Shown here one piece after another: positions 42,266 to 51,819 of a DNA stretch of 64,000 bases (position 1 is its first letter; each line of letters begins with the position of its first letter). The position numbers and the translations under genes are program-made. The DNA comes from SVFI01 sp045588655 (GTDB lineage Bacteria > Bacillota > Clostridia > Lachnospirales > Lachnospiraceae): the NCBI GenBank assembly GCA_045588655.1, contig JAZNEP010000007.1, positions 1-64,000 of the forward strand. The letters run 5' to 3'. Under the pieces are notes generated by a model, which worked only from the letters and a program-made list of their open reading frames with translations, did not search any database and was not told the origin of the DNA.

Positions 42266-45200
42266 TCGATCACTTTCACAATCTTATTTTTGGAACCTTT
42301 ACTAAAGAACAAAATCACAGATAAAAGTGCAAGTCCAAGGGAAAGGAACCATTTAGGATGAATTGGATCACCAGTGGTTGGTGTTGCATCAATCACACCA
42401 CTTGTAAGATGATCAGTTTCCACATAAATCGCATATGGAGAAAAATGTGTTGCATCAAATGTAATGCAGGCAACTCCATCAATCGAAGTTAATCTGGAAT
42501 CCAGCTTTTCAAAGATGCCATTCTTTACCGCACCGGCTTTGTTATTACCTGCATAAGCAGCCAGTACATCCGGTAGCGGAAGTGTGATTGTCACTGTAAT
42601 CCCGGTCGTATTTTCTATTTTTGTTGTACCGGTAGAATCATATAAGCTGATATCCATTGCAAAATACTTCAAATTCTCAAGTGTACCATATTCTTTTAGC
42701 AGAGCAGCTTCAACTGCTTCTCTAGCTTCTGCGCTATCAGAAACCTTCACAACAAAATTATCGTTTGCACCCGATATTTTGGCTGAAACAAGATCCCTAT
42801 TTGAAATTCCTGTTTTGGTCACTACTACTCTGGTGCCTGTATCCGGTCTTCCAGGTCTGGTAACAATCGTAGTATGATTTCCGCTTATCGTACCGGATGG
42901 ACGAATAATAGTTGTTGTCCCATTTGAAACATTTGAACCACCAGGTTTAGTCTGTGTCTGATTTTGATTCGGATTGTTTCCATTGTTTCCATTACCAGAA
43001 TTTGAGGAATTATTACTGCTTCCGCCGGAATTAGAAGATGGTTCCTTGGATGCATCGGAAGAAGTACTTCCGCTGTTGTCCTGCATATTCTGGTTGGATG
43101 TATCCTTTTTATAAAGGGCTTTAACCTGCATATCTGCAGACACCGGAACCGTTGCATAATTGGATGGTGACCACGTGCTGAACACATACCCTTTTCTCGT
43201 CGGTACAACTGTCGTTTCCGTCGGACAGCTTCCGGCCGCAACCATCTGCGTATCTAAAATCTGGCCATCATGATCTACAAACTCCACTTTATAACGCTTT
43301 GTAGTATCCGTCGTCCCACCGGTATTTCCACCGTTGCCATCACCCTCTACATAATTTGGATCTTCCACGTAATACGCTTTTATAATCAGATTTCCTGTTA
43401 CTGCTATGGACGTATAGTTTGACGGTGACCAGTAACTAAACACATATCCTTTTCGTGTCGGTGTTACATTTGGTCTTGATGGACACTCTCCTTCTTTTAA
43501 ATACTGCGTATCCCATTGATATAAACCATCAAAATCCTCAAACACAACGGAATAGAATCCTTCAATTTCCGGAGCATTGCTCTCTTCATAAATCGCTTTG
43601 GTTATAATATCTTCTTTGACATTATCGAATTTTTCCGTCCATCCAACAAGGGCATAACCTTCTCTGGCTGTACGAGGTGCTACTGCACTTGCACCCCTAT
43701 TGACAGTTTGTACATCTAATACATAATCGTCCCAATCTAAGAATGTTACCGTAAATGTTTGGACATAGGTTTGGGCGGTGATTCCCTCTTTATCCTCACA
43801 GTACCAGTATGCTGTACTGTCCTCTTCACATTCGACGGTCAGTCCCTGAATATATTTCTGATTGCCATATTCATCTTCCGTTATGAAAGCAGTATCATCG
43901 ATACTTTGAACACTTCCAGGGATTGCTATGGTTGAAAGCTGCGTATTTCTAAATGCATGTTTACCGATTTTCTTTGTTGTATCCGAAAGACTACAGTAAT
44001 ACAGCGACTGTGCACCATCAAAACAGTAATCCGGGATAAGCGTTACTTCTGAATCATCAAGATACGCCTCTCTGATACCGGTACAATACTGGAAAGCACC
44101 TTCATCAATTGATTTAATTCCGGCAAAATCTGCAGATCCTAAACGCGCTGCTCCTTTTAGAATACCTCTTGTCTCTAAACATTCCACAATGCGAATCGGC
44201 GTCCCGTCTTCACCTTTTCCTTTGATGATGGCATCTTCACAAACAAAATAAGGTGAATCACCAAAATCAACATCTGTTAGCAGCGTACATCCGGCAAATG
44301 GCATACCATCTATCTCCGTCAAGGTATTCGGGAAAGATACATTTTCAAGTGCTGTACAATCTTTAAATGCATTTTTACCAAGAGATTCGCCGTTTTCTGC
44401 TGTGCTATTTTTCATAATAAAAGTATGCAAAGATTTACATCCCGCAAACTCATTTGCAGGAACAGATTCTACTGTTTCCAAAATCACACTCTGAACCGCA
44501 TTATTTCCGGCAAAGAGATCTTTATCCAATCCTCGAATGCCCTCCGGAATATAAACATGATATACGGCATCAATAACCGCCTGCTCTTCTTCTGTGAGAA
44601 TCATAGGATTGATTGGATTGCTCAGATTATTCTGGTATTTGTTGTTCGCAGAAGCAACGATTGCATTTTCCTGATCCTTGGTACGTACATAATCGCTTGT
44701 ACCATCATAGGTACTTATACTATAGGAGCTGTTTCCTTTTAGCTGATCTTCCGTTGGGATCTTTACTACAACCGGATAAGCCGAATCAATGGCATTGGTG
44801 TCTGCATTTTTAGAAACCACCATCTGAATCTGTAAATTCTGCGGGAATCCACTCGTATATGTAATATACTGTGTTGGTGCAGCCGGTGAGTTATAATTAT
44901 TTTCTACATTCATCGCATAATCAAACGGTACACAACCAAATGCAATATCACCAACAAAACAAAGATTTTCATCCGGAACATTGTCCCCATCTGAATCAAT
45001 ATCTTCTAATGTAACACCTGTCTTAAATGCTTCCGGTCCGATCTCACGAACAGCAAGTGCATTGTCAAAATTAACCGTACGAAGCGAAGTACATCCTTTA
45101 AAGGCTCCGGCTTCAATGTATGCTACGGATTCCGGAATATATAAATATGCGATTTCTTCATTGTTTGTAAAGGTACCTGCTGCAATAGAACCAACATTAT

Positions 45201-46869
45201 ATTTCGCAATGTTGTCCGGAATAATTACATTTCGTCCATCATTGGTTTCATCTACTTTTTCGAAATTTACAAGAGTGTTGGTTTCATCCACACGGAACGC
45301 ATATCCATCAACCTGTTTTTCATACCATCCTTCATATCCCGCATCAAGATAACCAAATGCCTCTCCGTGCTTTTGTGTATATGTATGGGCATAAGATTGC
45401 GAATAAGCCATGATACAAAACTGATCGCTTACTTTATAAGATTCCTGGAATGCTGAATTCTCTCCAAGATTTTTATCCCCAAAAATATCTCTGTCGGCTC
45501 CCGTCCAAAGATTATCATATCCAGAACCGGTAAAATCCGTATCGTCACAATCCAGTCTTAAATCTCTTGCCGGAACTTTGACCGTATCAAGACTACTACA
45601 TCCTGTCACATTATTGTATTTATACACATGATCTCCGGAACCAGCATTGTTTGGCAATCCAAGATACGTTAAAGAAGCACAACCATACATGGTATACTGT
45701 ACCTCATCAATATTACTTACACGGTCCGGAAATACAATCTGAGTCAAAGAGTAACAATTATAAAAGAGTCCGCTTCCGATAATGTTTAATGAGGTATTTC
45801 CATCGGAATTAACACCATTTAAACCAACTGCTGAAAGATTGGTACAATCCTTAAACGCACAGTTGCCAAGCTTGTTTACCTGATCCGGAATCTTAACTGC
45901 TGTCAAATATGTACATCCGGCAAATGCATAATCACCAATTTCTTTCAGGTTCGTCGGCTCTGTAAAATCAATGGTCGTCATCTGATTACAATCACGGAAT
46001 GCATTGTTACCGATACAGTTGACACCATTTTCTACCTTTACAGATGTCATCTGACAACCTTTGAACGCATTGTTACCGATAGCAAGAATCTTTTCCGGAA
46101 CAATCAAAGTGGCAAAATTGGTTGCTCCTTCAAAAACTCCTAAACCTGTTGTATCATATCGGCCATCTGCAGAACCTGTATTTAATAGATTTAAATCTAC
46201 TTCATAACGCGTGCTACCCACATATTGAACCGGAATAATCAGCTGTTCAGATACTTTGTAATCGATACTGTTTCCGGATACCAATTCAATATCTGTCATC
46301 CCATCTCCGCCTGCCACAACATAGAGCGGCTGTCCGGTCCAGCTTTCCTCTGCCGATGCAACACATGGCGACAAAATATCGTTCAATGCAGGTGTATTTA
46401 TCGTTCCATCCTCATTAAAGGTCGGATCCGCTTTTTCCTGCGAAATATAATACAAATATTCTCTATTATTATTAACAGCCACATACTCTGCTTTATCCTT
46501 ATGATATAAAAATGCATTGATTTCATCTGGAATTTGTAATGCAGCATTTGTAATTACATTATTAATGTTGTAATAGTTAATGACACCTGTCATGGTTCCG
46601 CCATTACTACCATATGCTACACGGAAATTACCATCTCCACTTGCAAAAATCGGATAATTGTTGCCTATATAATCCGGAATATATCTCTCCGGATCGGCGG
46701 CTGCTTCTGCAATTAAAGATCCTTCAAGCTGTGTTACAGACGCGCTTGATTTTGGTACCGGAATCAGTGCTACAATCAAGGCAGAAAGCATTAAAACTGC
46801 TGAAAGCGTTCCCATCACACTTCTTTTTAATCTTCTGTTTATCCGACGTTTTTTCTTTTTGTTTGCCAT
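42262..46869 (-). CDS. Large BspA-like leucine-rich-repeat surface protein with InlB-type repeats and TPTTG sorting signal
   Basis: The 1535-residue protein begins with a very basic N-terminus and a signal helix (about 18-45). Many LRR_5 units follow (about 240-440, 560-660 and 780-1050). Three Listeria-Bacteroides InlB B-type repeats come next (about 1060-1260, with the GYVFSYWSPSNY and GYVFSTWSPSNY blocks). Then come an Asn/Ser/Gly-rich low-complexity linker (about 1265-1340) and a C-terminal domain with HFSPYAIYVE. The C-terminus has TPTTGD, a hydrophobic helix and a Lys-rich tail. It is likely attached to peptidoglycan by the sortase encoded just upstream. Its ligand is unknown. A GAGGAG site lies 7 bases before the ATG. 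Confidence 0.9.
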   Translation of the reverse strand: MANKKKKRRINRRLKRSVMGTLSAVLMLSALIVALIPVPKSSASVTQLEGSLIAEAAADPERYIPDYIGNNYPIFASGDGNFRVAYGSNGGTMTGVINYYNINNVITNAALQIPDEINAFLYHKDKAEYVAVNNNREYLYYISQEKADPTFNEDGTINTPALNDILSPCVASAEESWTGQPLYVVAGGDGMTDIELVSGNSIDYKVSEQLIIPVQYVGSTRYEVDLNLLNTGSADGRYDTTGLGVFEGATNFATLIVPEKILAIGNNAFKGCQMTSVKVENGVNCIGNNAFRDCNQMTTIDFTEPTNLKEIGDYAFAGCTYLTAVKIPDQVNKLGNCAFKDCTNLSAVGLNGVNSDGNTSLNIIGSGLFYNCYSLTQIVFPDRVSNIDEVQYTMYGCASLTYLGLPNNAGSGDHVYKYNNVTGCSSLDTVKVPARDLRLDCDDTDFTGSGYDNLWTGADRDIFGDKNLGENSAFQESYKVSDQFCIMAYSQSYAHTYTQKHGEAFGYLDAGYEGWYEKQVDGYAFRVDETNTLVNFEKVDETNDGRNVIIPDNIAKYNVGSIAAGTFTNNEEIAYLYIPESVAYIEAGAFKGCTSLRTVNFDNALAVREIGPEAFKTGVTLEDIDSDGDNVPDENLCFVGDIAFGCVPFDYAMNVENNYNSPAAPTQYITYTSGFPQNLQIQMVVSKNADTNAIDSAYPVVVKIPTEDQLKGNSSYSISTYDGTSDYVRTKDQENAIVASANNKYQNNLSNPINPMILTEEEQAVIDAVYHVYIPEGIRGLDKDLFAGNNAVQSVILETVESVPANEFAGCKSLHTFIMKNSTAENGESLGKNAFKDCTALENVSFPNTLTEIDGMPFAGCTLLTDVDFGDSPYFVCEDAIIKGKGEDGTPIRIVECLETRGILKGAARLGSADFAGIKSIDEGAFQYCTGIREAYLDDSEVTLIPDYCFDGAQSLYYCSLSDTTKKIGKHAFRNTQLSTIAIPGSVQSIDDTAFITEDEYGNQKYIQGLTVECEEDSTAYWYCEDKEGITAQTYVQTFTVTFLDWDDYVLDVQTVNRGASAVAPRTAREGYALVGWTEKFDNVKEDIITKAIYEESNAPEIEGFYSVVFEDFDGLYQWDTQYLKEGECPSRPNVTPTRKGYVFSYWSPSNYTSIAVTGNLIIKAYYVEDPNYVEGDGNGGNTGGTTDTTKRYKVEFVDHDGQILDTQMVAAGSCPTETTVVPTRKGYVFSTWSPSNYATVPVSADMQVKALYKKDTSNQNMQDNSGSTSSDASKEPSSNSGGSSNNSSNSGNGNNGNNPNQNQTQTKPGGSNVSNGTTTIIRPSGTISGNHTTIVTRPGRPDTGTRVVVTKTGISNRDLVSAKISGANDNFVVKVSDSAEAREAVEAALLKEYGTLENLKYFAMDISLYDSTGTTKIENTTGITVTITLPLPDVLAAYAGNNKAGAVKNGIFEKLDSRLTSIDGVACITFDATHFSPYAIYVETDHLTSGVIDATPTTGDPIHPKWFLSLGLALLSVILFFSKGSKNKIVKVIE

Positions 46870-46894
46870 CGCTGCTCTCCTCTGTCAAGAACTA

Positions 46895-47965
46895 TTATTG
46901 TATGCGTTTTGCCACTACAACAAAACGTCCGTCTTCTTCTTCATAATCACAGGTCGATAATGTCAGGAGCTGGTCTCCGTAAGATGCTTCAACTCCGGTC
47001 TGATATAATGACATTTCCTGCATATTTTTCATATTCGAATCAAATTCTTTTTCTGAATCAATATCAATCATCTGATAATACTTAAATGTAATCTCATCCT
47101 CCGTATATATGTGCGAATTAAATACATACATGATTTCATACGTTGCTTTTTCATATATCGTATCAAAGCTGATGATCGGATGTTTTTTGTAATATTCCAC
47201 TGATTTATATTTATCCAGATTACCAAACATATTTCCGGAACGCATATTATGACCATAAATAATCAGATTTGAACTCGGTTTGAGAACATCACACTGATAG
47301 TCCATAAATAGTGTTCCATTTTTATCCTGTTTATGATTAATATCATGATCTAAATAGAACTCATTATCATCTGTCTGCATAACAGGGTAATCAATATTAG
47401 TATCGGCAATTTTTAGCCATCCAATTAGGTTTTTATTCTGATTATATAAACTTTTATACTCGTCAAGAACAGTATATACTTTTTCCTGTCCGGTTTCATC
47501 GTCCGTATGTACTAAGGTTGGTGTCTCATAAATAGAATTTAGCATTTCGTTCTCTTTTCGAGATGCTAATCTTTGATTTTCCTGCTCTGTTTGATAAGAC
47601 TCAAAACAGTATAATCCAAAATACACAAGACATCCCAAGGCTGCTATAAACAACAACGTTTGAATCAATCGCTTTATCCGAAGTTCACCCTTGGTAAGAA
47701 CAATTACTTTTTTAGAATTTCGTTTCTGTTTTGGAGTACCAACCGCTTTTTTCTTAGAAGCTGATGAATGCGTAGAGTGTTTCACTTTTTTTTGCTTCTC
47801 TTTTATCTGCATAGCACGTTCAAAAATCTCATCATCAAACCTTCGTTCCTCAGGCGTTACCAACTGATATTTCCCTGACTGAAGGTCTGCATACAAGGCC
47901 AAAACATCACAATCTTTCGACAAATCATATGTTTTCTTTATTTGATCAATTACAGACTTACCCAT
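46895..47965 (-). CDS. srtB: Class B sortase
   Basis: The 356-residue protein has a long basic cytoplasmic N-terminus (1-98), one membrane helix (about 99-122) and a sortase B domain (about 165-356). The catalytic residues are His239 in IIYGHNM, Cys339 in LSTCDY and Arg347 in GRFVVVAKR. It should attach the two LRR proteins of the same operon through their TPTTG and SPETG motifs. Class B sortases usually have a short N-terminus, so the 98-residue basic region is unusual. No ribosome site precedes the ATG and the promoter -10 box ends only 6 bases upstream, which suggests a leaderless mRNA. Confidence 0.92.
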   Translation of the reverse strand: MGKSVIDQIKKTYDLSKDCDVLALYADLQSGKYQLVTPEERRFDDEIFERAMQIKEKQKKVKHSTHSSASKKKAVGTPKQKRNSKKVIVLTKGELRIKRLIQTLLFIAALGCLVYFGLYCFESYQTEQENQRLASRKENEMLNSIYETPTLVHTDDETGQEKVYTVLDEYKSLYNQNKNLIGWLKIADTNIDYPVMQTDDNEFYLDHDINHKQDKNGTLFMDYQCDVLKPSSNLIIYGHNMRSGNMFGNLDKYKSVEYYKKHPIISFDTIYEKATYEIMYVFNSHIYTEDEITFKYYQMIDIDSEKEFDSNMKNMQEMSLYQTGVEASYGDQLLTLSTCDYEEEDGRFVVVAKRIQ

Positions 47966-47971
47966 GGTTAT

Positions 47972-48000
47972 ATTTTAACTATATATTGCATGAAATTCAA
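47972..48000 (-). promoter_or_regulatory. Promoter of the sortase operon
   Basis: On the minus strand TTGAAT (48000-47995) and TAAAAT (47977-47972) are 17 bases apart. The expected transcription start falls at or beside the sortase ATG (47965). Confidence 0.5.
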
Positions 48001-48102
48001 GCCTTATCCAATATATTGTGGCTGTTTTTTTCTGCCATATCATGCACAATTATTTAATCTCATCATATGATACAACATAACATAAATTTTGGAGGCTCTA
48101 AC

Positions 48103-48348
48103 ATGAGTGAATTATCAGCTAGTCAATGCGGATGTCGTCAAGAAACAAGATGCGGAAACAATTACAGTAACGGTTTCGGAAGTTGGATTTGGATTATCCT
48201 CTTATTATGTATCTGCGGAAACAACAACGATGACAATTGTGGTTGTGGTTTCGGATTCATGCGTAGCGGTTCAAACAATTGCTGTGAATGGATCATCCTT
48301 CTCTTAATCCTCAGCTGTTGCTGTGGTGGAAATGGTTCTTGTTTCTAA
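48103..48348 (+). CDS. Small cysteine-rich hydrophobic protein of unknown function
   Basis: The 81-residue product has 13 cysteines, many in CC or CCC runs, together with Asn/Gly-rich stretches. Two similar hydrophobic segments (WIWIILLLCIC and WIILLLILSCCC) suggest an internal duplication. Proteins like this in Lachnospiraceae are often auto-named after insect chorion proteins on composition alone; that name should not be trusted. The ATG at 48103 has a GGAGG site 7 bases upstream; a longer in-frame start at 48067 has none. It could be membrane-associated, metal-binding or a spore-coat-like cross-linked protein. Confidence 0.75.
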   Translation: MSELSASQCGCRQETRCGNNYSNGFGSWIWIILLLCICGNNNDDNCGCGFGFMRSGSNNCCEWIILLLILSCCCGGNGSCF

Positions 48349-48358
48349 TGCCATTTTA

Positions 48359-48397
48359 TTGTAATAAAGGGGGGCTAAAATGCCTCCTTTATTACAA
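48359..48397 (+). other. Strong hairpin without a T run after the cysteine-rich gene
   Basis: TTGTAATAAAGG at 48359 onwards pairs with CCTTTATTACAA ending at 48397, about 16 base pairs with a 6-base loop. No T tract follows on the plus strand, so it looks like a processing or stability element or a weak terminator. Confidence 0.55.
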
Positions 48398-48444
48398 TTC
48401 ATAGTTATCGCTTTATATGCATAGGATAAAACAAGGAGGCTGTC

Positions 48445-48942
48445 ATGGAACATAATGATACAATTCTTACTTTTGATACACTCTATACCACAAATGAAAT
48501 CCAAATCTTAAAACTTGCTCTTCCATTACTTTCTGCATCTTTGCGTCCTTATGTCGCTTTGCTGATTAAAGGAAAAGAGCTAAAGTATTGTTTGGAACAA
48601 CTACCAAAATCAAAGATACAGGATACCGCAATTGAACTCTCATATTTTGATGTATTCCTAGACAATGCACTACCTTACTGCAACGAAAAACAAAAAGAAC
48701 TTTTTATGCAAATGAAACAACTAAAACACAGTATTGATATGTTCGAAAAAATGAAGAGCATGATGTCGATGTTTGGAGAAGACGGAGTCGCGGACATCGG
48801 AAATCTGTTTCAAACATTCGGAGCAGCTGAATCCACATCCAAAGGAAGCTCTCCGGAGGATTTTCTACGCTCCTCTATGTCCGGCGAACAGGCCGAACTG
48901 TTTGAACAATTTAAAAAGAAATTTGAGGAAGATTTATTCTGA
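48445..48942 (+). CDS. Hypothetical protein (165 residues)
   Basis: No family is recognised. The sequence is mainly helical, with a hydrophobic N-terminal half (about 20-60, LALPLLSASLRPYV) and a Met/Lys-rich amphipathic stretch (about 85-110) ending in an acidic tail (KKFEEDLF). It has an AAGGAGG site 5 bases before the ATG. The next small gene starts 12 bases after its stop, so the two form a pair. The frame is clean and both ribosome sites are strong, which supports real coding. Confidence 0.75.
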   Translation: MEHNDTILTFDTLYTTNEIQILKLALPLLSASLRPYVALLIKGKELKYCLEQLPKSKIQDTAIELSYFDVFLDNALPYCNEKQKELFMQMKQLKHSIDMFEKMKSMMSMFGEDGVADIGNLFQTFGAAESTSKGSSPEDFLRSSMSGEQAELFEQFKKKFEEDLF

Positions 48943-48954
48943 AAGGAGCTCATT

Positions 48955-49227
48955 ATGGCAAATCAAGATTGGATGAATGATGAACGAATTCAGCATATAG
49001 AAAAAAACAAACTTCATTTTTTACAAAAACTGGTATTCGAAATGCAGCAATTATCTGACAAAGAAAAACTCCCCTTTCTCATGGCTCTTGCTACCAGTAC
49101 TAAAAAAAATAATATTTCTTTTTCTGAACAGGAAATAACATCCATCATACAGGTAATAAAGGAATATAGCACACCAGAAGAACTCTCTAAAATGAATCGA
49201 ATACTTTCTATGTTCTCTCATACATAA
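48955..49227 (+). CDS. Hypothetical protein (90 residues)
   Basis: No family is recognised. The short protein is helical and charged, with no signal or membrane segment. Its AAAGGAG site overlaps the stop of the 165-residue gene, showing translational coupling. A perfect 19-base-pair terminator follows at 49240. It probably acts with its partner gene; nothing in the context names the process. Confidence 0.72.
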   Translation: MANQDWMNDERIQHIEKNKLHFLQKLVFEMQQLSDKEKLPFLMALATSTKKNNISFSEQEITSIIQVIKEYSTPEELSKMNRILSMFSHT

Positions 49228-49239
49228 TTCTATTTATAA

Positions 49240-49284
49240 AAAAAGTCAGAAATTTGTTATAAAACAAATTTCTGACTTTTTTTT
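49240..49284. terminator. Bidirectional terminator between the small-gene pair and leuS
   Basis: A 19-base arm (49240-49258, AAAAAGTCAGAAATTTGTT) pairs perfectly with 49263-49281 around a 4-base loop. A and T runs on both sides let it end both converging transcripts; it touches the leuS stop. Confidence 0.9.
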
Positions 49285-51718
49285 AATTCGGTTTTACTAC
49301 AATATTAACAATCTTACCAGGTACATAAATTTCTTTCACAATTGTGCCCGACAGCTTCGAACCAAGCGAATCCTTTGCAGCAGCAATTACCTCATCTTTT
49401 GCTGCATCTACACTAATTGTCAATACAGCTTTTGTTTTACCATTTATCTGAACAGCGATTTCAATTTCATCATCTTTCATTGCTGAAGCATCCGCTGACG
49501 GCCATACGGTATGGAATACTGAACCTGTCTCACCCAGTTCGTGCCACAACTCTTCACCAAGATGTGGTGCAAACGGAGCCAAAAGAACAACTGCAGTCTT
49601 TAATGTCTCCTTGTCAACGCCGTCTTTCTTGGCCATCTCAATCATCTTATTGTTGTACTCCATAAATCCGGATACAACTGTATTTAAGCTAAAGCTTTCA
49701 AGACGCTGCGAAATATCATATACCATCTTATTGCGAAGTTTCACAGACTCTTTTGTCTCAGCAACATTCTTATCTTTGTTATCCATTACAAGATTCCAGA
49801 ACTTCGTGATGAAACGGTAAATACCGTCCATACCTCTGTCATCCCAGATGGAATCAAGCTCAGGCGGACCGATAAAAAGCTCATAGAGACGGAGTGAGTC
49901 ACATCCGTAATCTCTTACAATATCATCCGGCGAAACGATGTTTCCGAGTGATTTACTCATCTTTGTCGCGGCACCTGTCTCTTTATCTCTACCACACACC
50001 ATTCCCTGATTGAACAGTTTCTTGAACGGTTCATCAAAGCTAACTGCACCGATATCATATAAGAATTTTGTATAGAATCTGGAATAGAGCAGGTGGAGTA
50101 CTGCATGTTCTACGCCTCCGATATACATATCAACCGGAAGATATTTCTCTGCCATTTCTTTGCTTACTAACTCATTGTCATTTTTACTGTCCACATAGCG
50201 AAGGAAGTACCAAGAGGAACCTGCCCACTGTGGCATTGTATTTGTCTCACGCTTAGACGGTGCACCACAGCACGGACATGTTGTATTTACCCATTCTGCA
50301 ATATCCGCAAGCGGTGATTCGCCTGTTCCTGTCGGCTGATAAGACTCCACATCCGGAAGCAATAATGGAAGCTGATCTTCCGGAACCGGTACAGGTCCAC
50401 ACTTCGGACAATGTACAATCGGAATCGGCTCACCCCAGTAACGCTGACGAGAGAACACCCAATCACGAAGCTTATAATTCGTTGTTTTGCGTCCGTATCC
50501 CATCTTTTCAATCATCATCGGTGCTTCCTGCTTCAGTACAGAGGATTCCATACCGTTCCATTCACCGGAATTGATCATGAGACCGGAAGCTTCTGTATAA
50601 GCTTCTGTCATATCTTCAATTTCTTTTCCGTCTTTGGCAATAACCTGTATAATCGGAATATCAAATTTCTTAGCAAACTCAAAGTCTCTATCATCATGTG
50701 CAGGTACACACATAATCGCACCTGTACCATAATCTGCAAGAACGTAGTCTGATAACCAAATCGGAACCAGTGCATTATTCAATGGATTTACAGCATAAGA
50801 ACCAGTGAATACACCTGTCTTTTCCTTGCTCTGCATACGGTCAACATTTGATTTGTTCGCCGCCTCAGCAATGTATTTTTCAACTGCATCTTTGTTTTCT
50901 TCTGTTGCAAGACTCTGCGCCAGCGCATGCTCCGGTGAAAGTACCATAAAGGTGGCTCCGTGAAGCGTATCCGGTCTAGTTGTATATACGGTAATGGCCT
51001 CTTCTCTTCCGTCAACTTTAAAGTCAACCTCAGCACCGTAAGAACGTCCAATCCACTCAGACTGCATTTTCTTTACTTTTTCCGGCCAGTCAAGCTTGTC
51101 AAGATCCTCCAATAAACGATCCGCGTATTTTGTAATACGGAGCATCCACTGATTTAAGTTTTTCTTTGTTACATCAGAATGACAACGCTCACACTTTCCG
51201 TTGACAACCTCTTCATTCGCAAGACCTGTCTTACAAGACGGACACCAGTTAATCGGCATTTCTTTTTGATACGCAAGACCATGTTTAAACATCTGAACAA
51301 AAATCCACTGTGTCCATTTATAGAAATTAGGATCTGTTGTATTTACTTCTCTATCCCAGTCATAAAGTGCAGCAATCTGATTAATCTGCTTTTTGATATT
51401 CGCCACATTTTGTGCTGTAGAAACTGCTGGGTGCACACCATGCTGAATCGCATAATTCTCTGCCGGAAGTCCGAACGCATCCCATCCCATTGGGTGAATG
51501 ATGTAATGACCGCCATTTAACATTTTATATCGGCTCCATACATCGGAGATAACGTACCCTCTCCAATGACCAACATGTAAGCCGTTTCCGGAAGGATATG
51601 GGAACATGTCAAGACAGTAGTATTTTGGTTTTTTACCATCGTCCACGTTAACAGGATTTGCTTCCCATTCTTTCCGCCATTTTTCTTCAATTTCCCTGTG
51701 ATTATACGGTATAGCCAT
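49283..51718 (-). CDS. leuS: Leucyl-tRNA synthetase
   Basis: The class I synthetase charges tRNA-Leu. The 811-residue protein has the HIGH-type motif in PSGNGLHVGHWRGY (about 41-54), an editing domain (about 220-415, with TTRPDTLHGAT and the threonine-rich block), the KMSKS motif in TKMSKSLGN (about 580) and an anticodon-binding C-terminus. A zinc-type CPSC..C..C cluster sits near residue 150 and another CPKC..CPCC pair near 440-470. The ATG at 51718 has a GAGGT site 8 bases upstream; an ATG eight codons earlier has none. No T-box leader fits in the 100-base gap upstream; a simple promoter is present instead. Confidence 0.96.
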   Translation of the reverse strand: MAIPYNHREIEEKWRKEWEANPVNVDDGKKPKYYCLDMFPYPSGNGLHVGHWRGYVISDVWSRYKMLNGGHYIIHPMGWDAFGLPAENYAIQHGVHPAVSTAQNVANIKKQINQIAALYDWDREVNTTDPNFYKWTQWIFVQMFKHGLAYQKEMPINWCPSCKTGLANEEVVNGKCERCHSDVTKKNLNQWMLRITKYADRLLEDLDKLDWPEKVKKMQSEWIGRSYGAEVDFKVDGREEAITVYTTRPDTLHGATFMVLSPEHALAQSLATEENKDAVEKYIAEAANKSNVDRMQSKEKTGVFTGSYAVNPLNNALVPIWLSDYVLADYGTGAIMCVPAHDDRDFEFAKKFDIPIIQVIAKDGKEIEDMTEAYTEASGLMINSGEWNGMESSVLKQEAPMMIEKMGYGRKTTNYKLRDWVFSRQRYWGEPIPIVHCPKCGPVPVPEDQLPLLLPDVESYQPTGTGESPLADIAEWVNTTCPCCGAPSKRETNTMPQWAGSSWYFLRYVDSKNDNELVSKEMAEKYLPVDMYIGGVEHAVLHLLYSRFYTKFLYDIGAVSFDEPFKKLFNQGMVCGRDKETGAATKMSKSLGNIVSPDDIVRDYGCDSLRLYELFIGPPELDSIWDDRGMDGIYRFITKFWNLVMDNKDKNVAETKESVKLRNKMVYDISQRLESFSLNTVVSGFMEYNNKMIEMAKKDGVDKETLKTAVVLLAPFAPHLGEELWHELGETGSVFHTVWPSADASAMKDDEIEIAVQINGKTKAVLTISVDAAKDEVIAAAKDSLGSKLSGTIVKEIYVPGKIVNIVVKPN

Positions 51719-51782
51719 TTTTTTTACCTCTTTACCTATCATTGTATTTCAATTGCTCTTGCAATTAATTCCATGCTTATTA

Positions 51783-51811
51783 ATAGTAAACTTAGTGCTT
51801 TAAAAAGTCAA
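51783..51811 (-). promoter_or_regulatory. Probable leuS promoter
   Basis: On the minus strand TTGACT (51811-51806) and TACTAT (51788-51783) are 17 bases apart, just after the stop of the kinase-like gene. The T-box hallmark TGGNACCGCG is not seen. Confidence 0.6.
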
Positions 51812-51819
51812 GATACAGG

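Noticed and set aside
39263..46869. Repetitive DNA in the two surface-protein genes as a CRISPR or transposon signal
   Set aside because: The repeats are diverged, codon-framed LRR and InlB-type units with no constant repeat/spacer pattern or cas genes.
51719..51819. T-box leader before leuS
   Set aside because: No TGGNACCGCG element or long specifier stem; only a plain promoter and about 60 bases of leader.
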